From Euphorbia lathyris (taxonomy: Eukaryota; Streptophyta; Magnoliopsida; Malpighiales; Euphorbiaceae): a stretch of DNA of 64,000 nt. The notes below the pieces were generated by a model. That model saw nothing but the letters and a program-made list of their open reading frames with translations. It made no database searches and was not told the origin of the DNA. Position 1 is the first letter of the stretch. The number at the start of each line of letters is the position of its first letter. The position numbers and the translations under genes are program-made. The stretch spans positions 1,555,001 through 1,619,000 of the forward strand of contig NC_088915.1 in the NCBI RefSeq assembly GCF_963576675.1. Reading direction: 5' to 3'. Below, piece after piece: positions 43,611 through 56,569 of the stretch.

Positions 43611-45238
43611 AAAGTGAATAAATGTGTAAAAATCTAGAATATAGTCTTATCAGCTTGCAAAGTTTAAATAAATTAAAAGATATTTGAATAGATCTACCTA
43701 TCCCAAAAAACTGTAGATGTGCTAATTTTTATTCAAATGCTGATTTTAATTGAAAAGAAGATTAATTTTAACTTTATTAATTCATATGATAATTTTAATT
43801 TTCTACAGGAAAAACAACGGTAATGAAATTGGAAGAAAATCCATGTCTAGATGTGAGTGCTTCAGTCGATGATCCAGACACTCATGCAACTCACAAGAAA
43901 AAAAATGATATTCAAGCAATGATTGCAGAACGTTGTCGGCGAATAAACTCCCCTGTTACTTGAGGTTTAGAATGATAAATCTCTTATTATTGTTAACATG
44001 TTTCTTTTACTTGTTAAATCTGCATTATTTAAACTGAAAAATATGATGTTTTTATTTTGGTTCATTGTGTTCTCAAGTTGCATGATCAATTGCTATATTC
44101 AAATGCTAATGACTTGTATACTTTAATAGTTGAGAAAAATGATTCAATAATTTCTGTTGTTATTCTTAGGTATTTGATTTGTTTCATGCATATGTGTTCC
44201 ATGATCTTTAGAATTCATGGGAATTAATATCCAAACAATGGTTACATACAAAATGGTGAATATATTCTTATAATACCAAATTGAGCAATAATATAATAGT
44301 TAACATGTTTTGAACTTTATATTCTGTTCAATGAATGTAGAAATGCACTTGTCAAAAGAATTACTCTTATTATTTGCAATTCTTCAACTAAAGGTTTGAG
44401 AATAGCTTTAAGTTTAGTATAAACTATTTGAGAAGCTCTAATGTATACATGTACATATACATGGACAAGTGCATGCCTGGATACATATATACATGTAATT
44501 TGCACCATCCATGTCACAACCTGAAATATGTTAGATATAGTGCTTCAAATTAAACTTTATATAAGTGACAAATTAGTTACAAATGATTATCTGCAGGCAG
44601 GTCGCATCACAAACAGCAGTGGTTCCACAGTTGCCATCATTTCCATAATGTGAATTACATGTCCCATACAACAGTTTCAGCAATCCCAAAATCTCTCTGC
44701 ATAAAACCTATATCAGTTTCAGCAATTTAATCACCTCAATTCCAGCTACAAAGAAAGCCAAACCCAGAAGCTTCTGTCCCCAAAGTCCTCAGCGGAGAAG
44801 GAGAAAAAAAAAGACCCAAATGAAGGAAATGGTCTAGACATGGAGAATCATTCATGGACTCAAACTCTAGAAGAGCTAACTATTTCAATTCAAGTTCCTC
44901 CTTGTACCAATGCTGAAGATGAACCTCAAAAGAGCCCCAAAAAGATCGTTGGCGCACAAAAAAAGAAGATAATGGGACAATTAAGAGAAGAAGAACTGGC
45001 GGCGTTTCAGAATTTGTCTCAGAATGTAGAAACAATCCTTGCTGTAGTTCAAGGCAAACTTCCTGGGACAGCAGAACATGGAGTGACTAACCCGAAAAGC
45101 GTTCAGGATTCCGAAACTGATTTTGCAAGACAGCAAGGGGACTCACTCATTGCTTGGCTTGGAAATATAGTGAGCATTCTTAACAAATTTCCTTACCTAG
45201 TCCATGAACCTTGGAGATGTTTTACCCAGATTATTTGA
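43142..45238 (+). other. Possible decayed multi-exon gene, unknown family
   Basis: Exon-like pieces in the plus orientation: about 43440-43506 (MAAETSKEG, then a GTAAGC donor); 43809-43960 (GKTTVMKLEENPCLDVSASV, preceded by TTTTCTACAG); and 44840-45238, a 132-codon frame containing KKIMGQLREEELAAFQNLSQ, lysine- and glutamate-rich. I recognise no domain. The pieces may be one spliced gene or unrelated scraps. It runs convergent with JMJ copy B, which begins about 150 bases beyond. Confidence 0.3.
43572..43606. repeat. (AT)n microsatellite
   Basis: About 17 AT units. Confidence 0.95.
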
Positions 45239-45384
45239 TATCAGAGTTGTAAGACTAGAACCTATGCAGAGGCATTGCAAACACATGATGAAGATGAAGA
45301 AGATCTCAATGAGAATGATGTGAATATAACATTGATCTCAATCTCAATCCCAATCGAAACAATGACTCCCCCAGGCATGTAATC

Positions 45385-46880
45385 ATCGCCTGAGTTTGTA
45401 TTTTCAAAATCCATTGCAACATGACTTTGCAAGCTTCCTTCACAAATTTATTGACAACAACTGAGACATAGTTAAGAAACAGAATTTCAATATCCACAGT
45501 GAAAGCCAACAATTGAAGTTGCATAATGGTTGCTGCAGCAGACCCCACAAAAAAGACAAAAGGATCTTCTTCCTCCAATTTGTTTCATCATACAAATTCT
45601 GTCCATCCCTTGCACAATTTAACTCTCCAATTCCCACAAACAACCTGACAGACTAGTGTTTTCTTTCACAAACTTCAAGTGTGATGAATTATGAGAATGT
45701 CATCAAATGCTTGTGAGCAAAGCTATTGTGGATGTGCTGCAAGAAAAGACCAGGAATCTATTGAGAACTTTAAATCATCCAGTTTAAGGCCTCACAAGTC
45801 CCCTATATACATCAGAAGGTCGCAAGACGACATTTAAAAAGGGATTATCAGGCATGAAAATGGAATGCCCTATATACATAACAAGGCAGCAGTTCCATTT
45901 TTTAATTAGTTGTTAGCTTCTTTGCTTTTTAAAATTTATAAAACAACAAGGTTGAATATATTACGGGTCCTTTAAACACATTCAGAGGGATTTGAACAAA
46001 TTCAAATATGTACCACTTAACCCAAGTTTAAGAGGCTAAAACATCATCTTAGGTATGTTAAATAATAAAGAAAATGAACCAAATTATTAAGAAATAAATA
46101 ATAAATTTTTTTATATACTAATATGTATAAATTAAAAAATGCTAGTAAATAATATAAATTTAGGGTTGTAAACTTATCAAAAAACACAATGAACCATCCA
46201 ATAAAGCCAATTGTTCAAAACAAAATAAAACCAAGTACTCACTTGCAACCTCGTGATAATAGTAATCGTTTTCGCCGGCCACATTCTGCAGTCACTAGGA
46301 ATATCCTTGTTTACTTGGGAAGATGTTGACTTCTGTTTCTTCATCGTTATTCTTCCTGCACCCATTCTCATGTGTAAGTTGTTATTGTCAAAGAAGTTTT
46401 GCACAATTCAATACTCTTTTCCGAAATACAGTTTTCTGGTTTGAAGAAAGTATGTAGAAATCACGGTTTCTTTTTCTGATACAATCAATATATGCAAATC
46501 AAAATTAAACAGACAAAAAAACAAAACCTGAAAATATGGGTTCATTTCAAGTGTAAAAACTGGAAGATCCCTCAACATGGAATACCCAAATTAAAAAGGA
46601 AGGGAAAGCAAACAGGTAAATGAAAAATCAATTAGACATACTAAAGCCTTAGTCTTCAAGTAGAGAGAGTGGCGGCATTTTCCTCTTCTTCACCTTTGTT
46701 GGAAATTCCGAATCCAAATGGGTTTTGATCGGTGATATCTGACTCAAGCCTCTCTCTTTCTAATCACAACTCATCTGCTTATTATATGCTTGAAAAAAGT
46801 AACCCTAGAAAACACAAGGGAAGAAGATCACTATTGAGGCTGGATCTTTAGGCATTTCAAGAAAGCCCATTGCTTAACTA
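45385..46880 (-). pseudogene. JMJ25-like gene remnant, copy B
   Basis: Homologous along its length to copy A (31985-33800): AAAATCCATTGCAACATGAC near 45408 matches CTCCATTGCAGCATGACTTT near 32017, and the CGCCGGCCAC block is at 46262-46307. On the minus strand the zinc-finger remnant reads CATSIVGFHCGY then LCLSCCQ with stops between, so it is more decayed than copy A. A small insertion (about 45540-45570) adds unrelated residues. No JmjC domain. Confidence 0.6.
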
Positions 46881-47000
46881 AACAATCTAGAAGCCCTTTT
46901 TGGGTTTACTTTTTTTCCGCAACTAATTTAAGCTTAATACATATCCCAAAAATAAATATATACCCTCTAGCTTATTTGAATTGGCCAATTTTAGATTATG
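46850..47000. repeat. 150-bp direct repeat, left member
   Basis: Shares AACTAAACAATCTAGAAG, AGCCCATTGCT and a later CTTAATACAT block with 47735-47885. A third relative is near 33770-33850 in JMJ copy A. Confidence 0.75.
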
Positions 47001-47734
47001 TCAAACTAGTAAAATTAGTATTTTTAATAAAGTTTAAGGATTAGAATTTATAATTTAGAAGTCTAAGAATATATTTTTTCGGGTTTATGATTTATAAACT
47101 GAAGTCTAAAAATTTTAAAGTATGGTGTAAAATCATAATACATAGAGAATAATGAAATATTAATAATTAAGTTTTGTGATATCATGATGCGGACACCGAA
47201 TCTGGCGGATCTCGTTCTACCAAGTATCCTGGTGGAACATCTTTTGAGGTGGGCAAGGCAAACAACACGGGTGTGTCCTTGATGGCGGATCCTAGAGATT
47301 ACTTTCTGAACAAGGGTTAAACTTTTCCTTCCTTGTGAAGGAAACCAGCCAACAAACTGTACCTTTTGTACTATTTGTCTCTGTGCATTACCCATTTTAT
47401 CCTTTGGTTTACTTCTTTATTGTAACCCTAGTAGGGGTATTCATTGTCATTTCGTTGTCTTTAGGGGAAGTATTTAAACCTCCACATTTTTGTAAGGATA
47501 CACAACTTTTATCAATCAAACTTATTTCTGTTTGAGAATTCAAGGTTTATACCTCACTCTTTCTAGTTTAGCTAGAGAATAACATTTTTGTAGGTTTACG
47601 ATTAAAACCTTTGCTGACAGCTTGCAATATGTATCATATCACTTAAGTGTGATTTTGTACTTAATTATGATATTCATGTATTTGATCTTAAAAAATGCTC
47701 ATGGGGGATTGGTTCGCGCAGAGATTAAGTCTGA
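47001..47734. other. Stretch between direct repeats, LTR-like end
   Basis: Plus strand 47186-47320 has an open stretch (GGSRSTKYPGGTSFEVGKAN) ending at TAA, then sequence with GTATTTAAACC and AATCAAACTT resembling an LTR or 3' flank (47390-47600). I cannot assign a family. Confidence 0.3.
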
Positions 47735-47885
47735 ATCTTTAGACATTTCAAGCAAGCCCATTGCTCAACTAAACAATCTAGAAGTCCTTCTTGGGTTCAG
47801 CTTTTTCCACAATTAATTTAATCTTAATACATGTCCCAAAAATTATTGTTACCCCTCAATTTATTTAAATTTGCCAATTGACTTT
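47735..47885. repeat. 150-bp direct repeat, right member
   Basis: See the left member at 46850-47000. About 80 percent alike by eye. Confidence 0.75.
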
Positions 47886-48089
47886 ATAAAACATAACTAG
47901 GGGCGATTGGTTCGCATAAAGGTAACGAAATGGAAATAAGGAGAAAGGAATCGAATTACTCTAAATTCCCTTGTCTGTTTGTTTGAGTTCCAAAAGGAAT
48001 ACGATATAAAAAAATGAAGCAATAAACCAGAATTTTACTTTTAACAATCATTACTTCCACAAATTGGCTTTCAATCATCTCAATCACTA

Positions 48090-48240
48090 GTTTTGTGGTG
48101 TGATAACTTGGGAGCAATTTATCTTATCGCCAACCCAATTTTTCATCATTGATCAAAACACCTGTAAATTGATTTGGACTTTGTTTCCGATAAGGTTGCA
48201 CACATAGAATTAAAAGTTTCTTAAATTTCCACTATCGATC
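48090..48240 (+). pseudogene. Copia RNase H remnant
   Basis: Plus-strand translation gives [19 protein letters not shown] and, after stops, FVSDKVAH, closely matching the end of the RNase H of the copia element at 14022-15242 but with several stops. Isolated and old. Confidence 0.7.
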
Positions 48241-49787
48241 ATATAGTTGTCATTTTCGGCAAATTATTAGAAGCCCTGGGTTCTCTATGTCAAATGGAGG
48301 ACCTTCCATACATATTTTGACACGTGTAACATGGACCCACGTATATTGGAAGAGGCCCCACTATTTTAATTATTATTTGGGATCACAATACATGTGTCCA
48401 AATGTGAATTGGGGTCCTCCGAGTGACATGAAAGACCCGGTGTTTAATATAAGAACTCGTCATTTTCACTAAGCCACTACCAAAGACTTGAGGGGGACTG
48501 ATAAGGGTTTACCAAGTCAAGCCTTAGCGCACCAAATTTGTGGAGATTTTAGTAAATAAATAATTAACTAAATATCATGTGTATTCTGTATTTGAAATAG
48601 TCTAGATTTATTTGAAATTTAAATTAGTCTGTTATAACTAATCATATGTATTCTCCTTTAAAGGCTTGATGCTTCTCTAATGAAAATTACATTGAGATGT
48701 GAACTTTACAAGTATGACCTATCATTTCCTCTTTCATCAATTTTTACAGTAAGATTTCAATGTTAAAAATTATGTTTATAAATAATTATTAAACTCTGTC
48801 TAAATTAATATTAATCACATATATAAATAATAATTTAATAAATTAAAATCATTCAAAATTGTAAAAAATAGCACATATTATCAGGGTTTTTTTTTTCAGT
48901 CACGGCTTTTCAATAGCATTAGGATAATGAGAGGCCCGAAAATTTAATTTATTTCACAATATATGTCTTAACAATAAGAGTAAAGTAAAAAAAAATAACA
49001 GACTTATAGGGGTATCGTTCCCCAAATGGCTCCCTTCTGAAATAAATATATAGCCACAAATCAACGTCTCCAAGTTTTTAAATATTGAGACTGCAATTTT
49101 TGAAATGGCCAAGCCACATCTTTTGCATTTGACTTTAACAATAATATAGTTGCTAAATGTTTTCTCAAAAGTTACATCTTTATTTTGTTTATCTTGGTTC
49201 AGACAAAAATTACATAAATCCTAATTTATAAAAAAATTAGAATATAAAGACTAGCATCGTAGGGCTCTAAAATAATATGTATTATGAAATTACTCATGTT
49301 ACTTTTTCTGAAATTACAACATTACCTAAATATTTTATTACAATGTGCATGGATAAATAGTCAATCTAGCTTTTCCTTTTCTACTGACTTGTTTACATTA
49401 AGAGACTAACAAATGGAGCAATCAGTTGAGATAGATTTTAGGAATTATTTTAAAGTGCTTTAGGATGTTTGGAAGTTAGTTTAGAAATACTAGAAGTAAA
49501 TAAGTTGCTTAAAGCCATAAACAAAGACAATGAAAAAACAAAATAAGCCTTCTACTAGTGTTCTGACTTATTATCTTAATCTGAAATTCTGATTCTTACA
49601 TATTGAAGTTATGTATTCTTCCTCCAAATCTAATTTTGATATGGTGTATATAGGTTCTTCACCTTAACAAAATTCTTCAAATGGAAACAATTCTGATGAC
49701 AAAACAGACTGCTTCAAATATAAGGAATTTATACCTTTACTTATAGATAATACATATAATAGGGTTTCTACTTCAAAAGAATTTGAT
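48241..49787. other. Non-coding stretch
   Basis: AT-rich, no frame of note and no recognised repeat. Confidence 0.5.
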
Positions 49788-50700
49788 ATGGCTTCATCTT
49801 CCAATAAAGAGGTGAAGATTTCTCTGAATTGCAATTTTTCAAGAAACCCTTCTTTTCAAAGTCAAAATCTAATTGCAGTTATTGGAGAAATGGAAGATGA
49901 ATGCGGCAGTAAATACAAAATTTGTGTTTTCTCTTTAATAAAACTATTGGAAATGGTTTGTGAACATTTCTTGCTTGTAAATACTAATTCTATAAATGTG
50001 TCGTACTCCAAAATGCCCAAGATTCATTAATCCCTAGCCATTTTAAAGAAACTGAAAAAATGAAGAAGGTAATGGTGCCCAAAAGTCTAGAGTCTTCAAA
50101 GGTAAATTATGCTCTGGTTCATGGCAATAATTCTGAGTCTAGAGACAGAAATGGAACTGTTCATGCAGTTCGAGCTACTAATCTAGTACCAACTAAAGGC
50201 AAACACGTGCCTTTAGTGGTAACTGAAAGTTCTCTTGGGATCTAGAGAGGCAATTTGGTTCCTGTTGTACTCCAACCCATTAATTTATCAAATGGGGCTG
50301 CTAGCCAAACATCCCTAACACAACCATATGGGTGCAGGTAGCGGTCTCAAAAGGCAAACATGCTTTAGATGTTGTAGATCAATCGAATGTAACAACACCA
50401 AAGAACAAAAAGCACCCAGTTGAAACACAGTTTATTCATTTCCAATCTCAACCTAACCACTAGGAAATGCCTTCTAGCATACAACAGATAACATGCTTTT
50501 GAGAAACTGCTAACTGAAATCATCAAGAGAAATCAAGTCTGGTCGCAGTCAACAAATAATATACAATACCAGCTGCTCTGCTGCAAAATTTTCTTGGGAT
50601 GATTCTAGCACTCCTTCTGATGATTACCATGATGACTATGATGACGAGGACATAGATGATGATGCACTTTCTGTTAAACCCATAGAAATATCTCATTTAT
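49788..50700 (+). other. Unassigned coding scraps
   Basis: Frames 49788-50030 (MASSSNKEVKISLNCNFSRN) and 50060-50245 (contains RATNLVPTKGKHVPLVV) read in the same direction and end in stops. 50335-50530 is homologous to 27787-28030. 50590-50690 encodes an acidic stretch, DDYHDDYDDEDIDDD. Possibly a decayed gene or LINE-type ORF1; no domain I can name. Confidence 0.3.
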
Positions 50701-51072
50701 CTCCATGATATTACTCGAGGAGAAGAAAGTGTAGAAATTCTCATAGGCTGCAATTGGTTTGAAAGTATTTACTTTATTTCATCAAGTTTGACCTGGGAAA
50801 CCAAAGCTTAAATTAATTTTATTCTACCACAACCACATGTATAGTTATTATCTAATAACTTATTAACAATTTAATCAAATAACCTTAGATCTTTAACCAA
50901 TTAAACTAATAGATTACCGTTAAAATTCGGAATTTTAGTTCTTAAACAAGCAAGAATTTGGCTTTTTTTAAGAACAGTGACTACTTTGATAAGTGTCTTC
51001 CATTTTTTCTACCTTCAACAAATTCTGTTGAAAAACAAGAGTATATTGAAACAATTTCTCTTAAAAACCAAG
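50701..51072. other. Non-coding stretch left of the LINE
   Basis: AT-rich; ends in the left copy of the LINE target duplication. Confidence 0.5.
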
Positions 51073-51233
51073 AGTATATTTTATGCAATTTTTTGATTAA
51101 AGACTGGCGTGAGGGGAGAGAGACTCTGACGGACATCCCAACGAGGCTGGCACCCCCGCCCTAGCCCTCAAAAACCCAAAGACGAATTTATTAAAAAGAA
51201 TAAAAAATAAAGAATGTTACAAAGGATAGAAAA

Positions 51234-54200
51234 CTAGGAAAAACGGAAGATAGTTCTCCCGGTCAGATTACATAAAAACTCCGCAGAGCAGAAGTCCGGA
51301 ATGCTGTCCCACCACGAAGTTTGCTGCGATTGACGACCTAAGTTTGCAAGGAGATCCGCAACACAATTTCCCTCTCTGTAAATGTGTGAAACTGTCACTG
51401 TCATGGAGGCCAATTGATCCAAGCAGACTAACCAGGACTGTCTGATTGACCAAGGAACATCACTAGCGCGATGCCGAAGTAGATGCACAATGAAAGTTGA
51501 ATCACTCTCCACCCATAGTGGATGCCATCCTTTTTTATAGGCCATATCAATTGCGTATATTGCTGCCGGGGGCTCGGCCCTGTTGGCAAATGCGTTGTCT
51601 AGTGGATAGGCGAATGCTCCTTCGAAGATACCATTCTGCGTCTGGAATATCCCGCTGCAGCCAGCCGCCCCTGGGCATCCGACAACGGATGCGTCCGTGT
51701 TGACCTTTACCCACCCCTCTGTCGGAGGCTGCCAACAAACCGGAAGGATACGGGGTGCCCTATGAGGACACCTAGGCAGATTCATCTCTCGCAGTATATG
51801 AAGCTTAACCTCCGAGTTCCACATCCCACCATGGTCAAGAGCGCCTCCCTCTCGAGTGGAACCCCACAAGCGCCTAAGAGCGAAGAACAAATTTGGCGTA
51901 TCTCCCTCGAAGATTGCCTTATTTCGGGTTGACCAAATGATCCAGATGCCATTAACCACTGCTAAAGCCCAAAGATCCGCAATCTCATTGCTGAACGCTG
52001 TTTAGAAGCTTCTGTAATCAGCAAACACACACTCGAATCTGTGCAGATTCGCCTGCCAAACAAAGCCCCGATCCCTTGCCAAATCTGCTTGGAGAAATTG
52101 TAGGAGACAAACAAATGATCTGGTGTTTCAGATTCAACCCCATAAAGAGCGCATTTGGAGACCAATACCATACCACGGCGAATCGGGCGATCATGAGTTG
52201 GTAAAAAGCCAAGAGCCTCTCGCCAACAGACAAGCGAGTGCGAAGGGGCGATGAATGGATGCCAAATAAACCGACTCCAAGGTCGAGGAGGAGGAGCAGG
52301 CCTCAACCAAACATAAAATAGTTTAGGAGTGAATTTACCATGAACCGCGGGCTCCCAGATACAGACATCCTCCTGTTCCTGGCTTCGCTTTATACCTTGA
52401 ACCCTATCCAGAACCTCTTGCAGAAGGTCATGAAGTCCCTCCCAACCAGTGTCAGTTAGAAAATCCACGACAGACGACTTGCACCTGCTTTGAGCCTTAG
52501 CGTCCAGACCGACTTGATTTGCTAAATTTGGTCGAATCCAATTCCTGTTCCAAAAATTTGGATTCATCTACTTCCCTATCCACCAGAAGCTATGTGCTCT
52601 CAATACCCCAAAAACGCTTCTAGTTGAACCCCAAACAGCAGAATTAGTAACTATTCGAGGGATACCAGCTGCACTGATAAACCTAGACCTTAAAAGCACA
52701 AAACAAGCAGAATTATCCTGCATAATTCCTCAGGCCATCTTACCAAGCAGCGCCAGGTTCATGGTGCCCAAATCCTTGATTCCAAGGCCGCTGTCTCTGA
52801 GAGAATGACAACAATCCTTCCAATTCACAACAATAGATTTCCGTTTGTCAATAGAGCCCGTCCATATAAAGTTTTGAATACACTTGGTCATATGCTTGAG
52901 CAGGGCAGCAGGCCATTTATAAATCATGAAAGAGTGAATAAAGCTGCTGTTTATCACAGAATTACTAACATCAATCGCCCTGCCATTGACAGGCTATTGC
53001 CCTTCTAAGGAGTGAACTGTGCCAGAATTTTATCCCTGATGCCAGCAAGGTATCTACTTCGCGGCATCCCAAAGAAAGGCGGCACCCCTAGGTATCAAAA
53101 AGGAAGGTAACCGCGCTTCATTCCAACCATATCAGAGAGACGCAGACCACGCCTGTGAGTCACTGCACTTCCCAAAAAAATATCAGACTTTTCCCAGTTC
53201 ACCATCTGTCCAGAGAGATATCCGTAAAGATTGAAAGCCTCCCGGATAGCACCTACATTACCCACACTTGCCTGACAGAACAGAAGAACATCATCGGCAT
53301 ACAAGAGATGCATAGGGAAATTAGTTTGTCTAGTGTAACTCATCGGCGCTAACTTACCAGTGGTGCCCAAATTGAGCAGCCAACGACTGAGAAAATCCTC
53401 AGCAATGCAAAATAAAATCGGAGAGAGGGGGTCCCCTTGTCGCACACCTCTAGAGCATTTGACAAAACCGTTAATGCCAGAGCCTGAAAGAATCAAAATT
53501 CTTGCAGAAGAGAGAATGTTGAGAATCCAATCCCGAAATTGAAGAGAGAACCCAAACTCTTCAAGTACCGTTAGGAGGAAAGACCAATCCAGAGTGTCGA
53601 AAGCCTTTCTAATGTCAATTTTTAAGGCCATATTGCCTCCAAAACAATGTTTTTTGAGCATATTGGTTCCTTCTGAAAACCATTGCATAGACATCAGTAC
53701 CGACAATATCCCAGAAATGTTGAAAGAATGCACCAGTGAATCCGTCTGGACCAGGGGCACTATCCTTATGCTTAGAGAAAACCGCTCTCTGAACCTCAAC
53801 AAAATCTAGACAAACAGTTAGAGAGTGATTCTCAGAGTCAGTTACTAACCGAGGTATAACATCAAAAATCGGAGCCAAGTCCCTTGGAGAATTCATGTCA
53901 TTGCCGAACAAAGTTGAATAGAAATCGTTGATGTGCGTAGCTATTGCTTGCGGATCGGTAGTTAACTGACCGTTAATCTGTAAGGTGTGAATACCAGCGG
54001 AAGCTTTACGAATCTGAGCAACACGATAAAAAACGATGTGTTTCTATCTCCGTCAGCTAGCCATCTGACTCTGTATCTATCGCGGAAGTAAATTTCCTTG
54101 CTGTGAAGGGCCCTATCAAGATTAGAGTGAGCGTCAAGCTCTCTGCGATGCAGTTCCGCAGACATACCTTGAATTGAAATATCCTCATGAATACCAGCCA

Positions 54201-55114
54201 GCGTCGCCTCGGCTGCTTCGATGTTAACGTTAAGGTCTCCAAACACAGTCCTGTTCCAAAGTCGCAGAACAGGTCTAAGGAGCTTGAGCTTGTTGCAGAG
54301 GTATTGCATTGGAGGGTGGCGGTCATGATCCTTATGCCAGAAATTAAAAATTAAATCTCGAAGGCCGGCATGAGTCAACCACATAGACTGAAAATGGAAT
54401 CTGCTAACCACAGGTTGCTGCCGCGTGCAATTGAATACGAGCGGACAATGATCAGATAGATGCCGGGTCAGAACAGTGCTGCTGAACCTGTCCCAGAAAT
54501 CGGCAAAATTCATAGAAATAAGGGCCCTATCCAATTTACTCTCAACCCGGGCGGCCCCCGATCTCCCATTACACCAAGTGTAAAACAGACCCTGCATTGG
54601 GCTTTCAATGAAACTGTTATTTTCAATAAAATCCCGAAACTCACGACACGACCGTGCAGCAGGAACACACCTGGTTTTCTCGTGCGAACCACTGATTGCA
54701 TTGAAATCACCAATGGTGATCCATGGACCAGCAAACTGAAGACGCAACTCTTCAATCCTTTGATACAAAGCCAGCCTCTTGTTAGCCAACACTGCCATAG
54801 ACCAAACAAACAAAATTCGAATGATCCACATCAGCCCTCTCAAGTAAAACAAATTGATCATGAACACTACAGACAAAAAAAATTGCAAGTGAATGGGAAT
54901 GAACAAAAACCCACAAAGACAGACGATCCCGTTGATTAGTGGAAATAAGACTCATTCCTAAATTACTCCAGTAAGAAGCCTGTATTGAATCGAAATCCAC
55001 CATCGGCTCTGCCAAACACATTATGTCTGGTTTATGTTTAGGACACAAGTTGGATAAGTAGCGTTGCGTATCCAGATTAAGGATACCACGACAGTTCCAA
55101 TACAGAACTATCAT
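51234..55114 (-). pseudogene. LINE ORF2: endonuclease, reverse transcriptase, RNase H
   Basis: ATG 55114-55112. The APE-type endonuclease starts VLYWNCRGIL, then shifts frame near 54785 and continues with ITIGDFNAI and HLSDHCPLVF. Further shifts lie near 53990 and 53690. Reverse transcriptase shows SAPGPDGFTGAFFQHFW, KIDIRKAFDTLDW, RQGDPLSPILF and catalytic YADD (53301-53290). Then come a zf-RVT zinc-binding region (52567-51962) and an RNase H (51700-51300: NTDAS, ESDS, GNCVADLLAN). Spanning 3.88 kb, it is the length of a full ORF2, but at least three frameshifts and some stops make it inactive. Confidence 0.88.
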
Positions 55115-56503
55115 GTATATCGGATCGGGATTTTCCTGACCCGCTTAGTTCGGGTTGAGGTGTTGCTAGCATTGTCCGCATTCCTGTTGTTTCTCCTTTC
55201 TTTCTTCGATGTTACGGTTTCCCACGTTCCCTCCCCTTCCTCGTCCACCATGTCCGCCCAAGAGCTGGCAGATTGAGGCAAGTTATCATTTCCTGGCGAT
55301 GAGGCTCAAGCAAAACTGTCACATTCATTCTTTGAATCCCAGATTTACAGACTGTCAGCCATGTACTGCTTCTCATTTGTGCTCAAAGTGTCTTCTTCTT
55401 CTGACATCTGAATGCCTTGTATCATTGTATTTCCATTGTTTATCATAACCTCTCCCTCAGTCCGAGGTTCCATGGTATTCACCTGCTGTACTGGGGCAGC
55501 CTGTATCACTGCATTACCTATCATATCTCCATCGGTGTGAAGTTCCGTGAGTATCCGGTTATTCATATGTTGCACTGGGATCTCCAATCCCCGCAGTCAC
55601 AGTTTTCTTCTTCTCACCCAAGGGTCGTTTTTCTGTTTCAGGGTGCTTAGACCCTTCCTGCGACCTCCTATTCTTCCGACAATCATAAGCCATATGCCCT
55701 ATACTAGAGCACACCTTACAGAAACTAGGCAACTTTTCATAAACAACCTCAACCCATATTTGTTTTCCATCCCTTTCAATACCAAGCTTCACTGGTAAAT
55801 CTGAGTTGAGATCCACATCTAACAGCATTCGTGCAAAGTGCCTGAAGTCCCCAAGTAAGGTGGATTTATCAATCCGAATCAACCCCCCTAAGCATTTAGA
55901 AATGTCGGATAATATTTGCGGATCCCAATATTCCCAGGGTAACGAGTATAATCTAACATATACCTGTGCATTTGTTGATTTCTCCGTGAAAGGGTCGAAG
56001 TCTGGAATCCATGGTTGCAGTCGGAAAGTGCCCGACTTGACATTAACGATTCCTTTAGAGAAGATTTGTTGTTTCATCTCCTGTGAATGAAGAACCACAT
56101 GGTAGAATCCCCTTCCAATCGATATTAACCTCCATTCTCCTGCAATACCGGAGAGCTTGGACAAACTTTGTTTAAGGTCAGCAACCTTCCACGGAGCGTC
56201 CCCTTTACTCAAGATTAAGCGGCCAATCAAGGATGTAGAACACAGCGCCACCCTCCGATCGTAACCCGCTTGGTTAATTCGGACAGTTTTTATACCTCTG
56301 ATGTCTGATATCGTGGCCGTCGAGTTCAAGACCCCGACATCTCCGCTTCTCACTGCAGACGCGTATGATTCGATATGGGACTGGTTCTGCTTTGAGACAG
56401 GATTGGGCGGATGGGCATCAAAATGCAGCTTTGGATTGAAGAGAACTCGAATGTCACAATAAGCATCTAGAGGATCCATAGGGAAAGGAGCCATAGCGGC
56501 CAT
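55111..56503 (-). pseudogene. LINE ORF1, zinc-knuckle protein
   Basis: ATG 56503; 314 residues are open to 55559. Residues about 85-230 look like DUF4283, a domain common in plant LINE ORF1. Residues 262-275 form a CCHC knuckle (CKVCSSIGHMAYDC). A frameshift near 55590 separates this from the C-terminal part, open in another frame through 55587-55345 and on to TGA 55113-55111. That stop overlaps the ORF2 ATG (ATGA). Binds LINE RNA in this family. Confidence 0.8.
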
Positions 56504-56569
56504 GGTGGCCAGCGCAAGGTGCGGTGGCGGCTAGGGTTCAATTTGAAATGTCCTCCAAAAAACAAATAT

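Larger units (their letters stand above)
51091..56569 (-). mobile_element. LINE (plant L1 type), full-length but decayed
   Basis: About 5.48 kb with ORF1, then ORF2 (endonuclease, reverse transcriptase, zinc-binding region, RNase H). The ends are placed by a proposed 18-bp target duplication, AGTATATTTTATGCAATT (51073-51090) and AGTATATTGAATGCAATT (56570-56587), 16 of 18 alike. The 3' end on the minus strand is GTCTTTAATCAAAA, a very short A tail. Several frameshifts disable ORF2. Confidence 0.85.

Noticed and set aside
53155..55064. Plus-strand frames across the LINE
   Set aside because: Shadows of ORF2 on the opposite strand; the minus strand carries all domain motifs.
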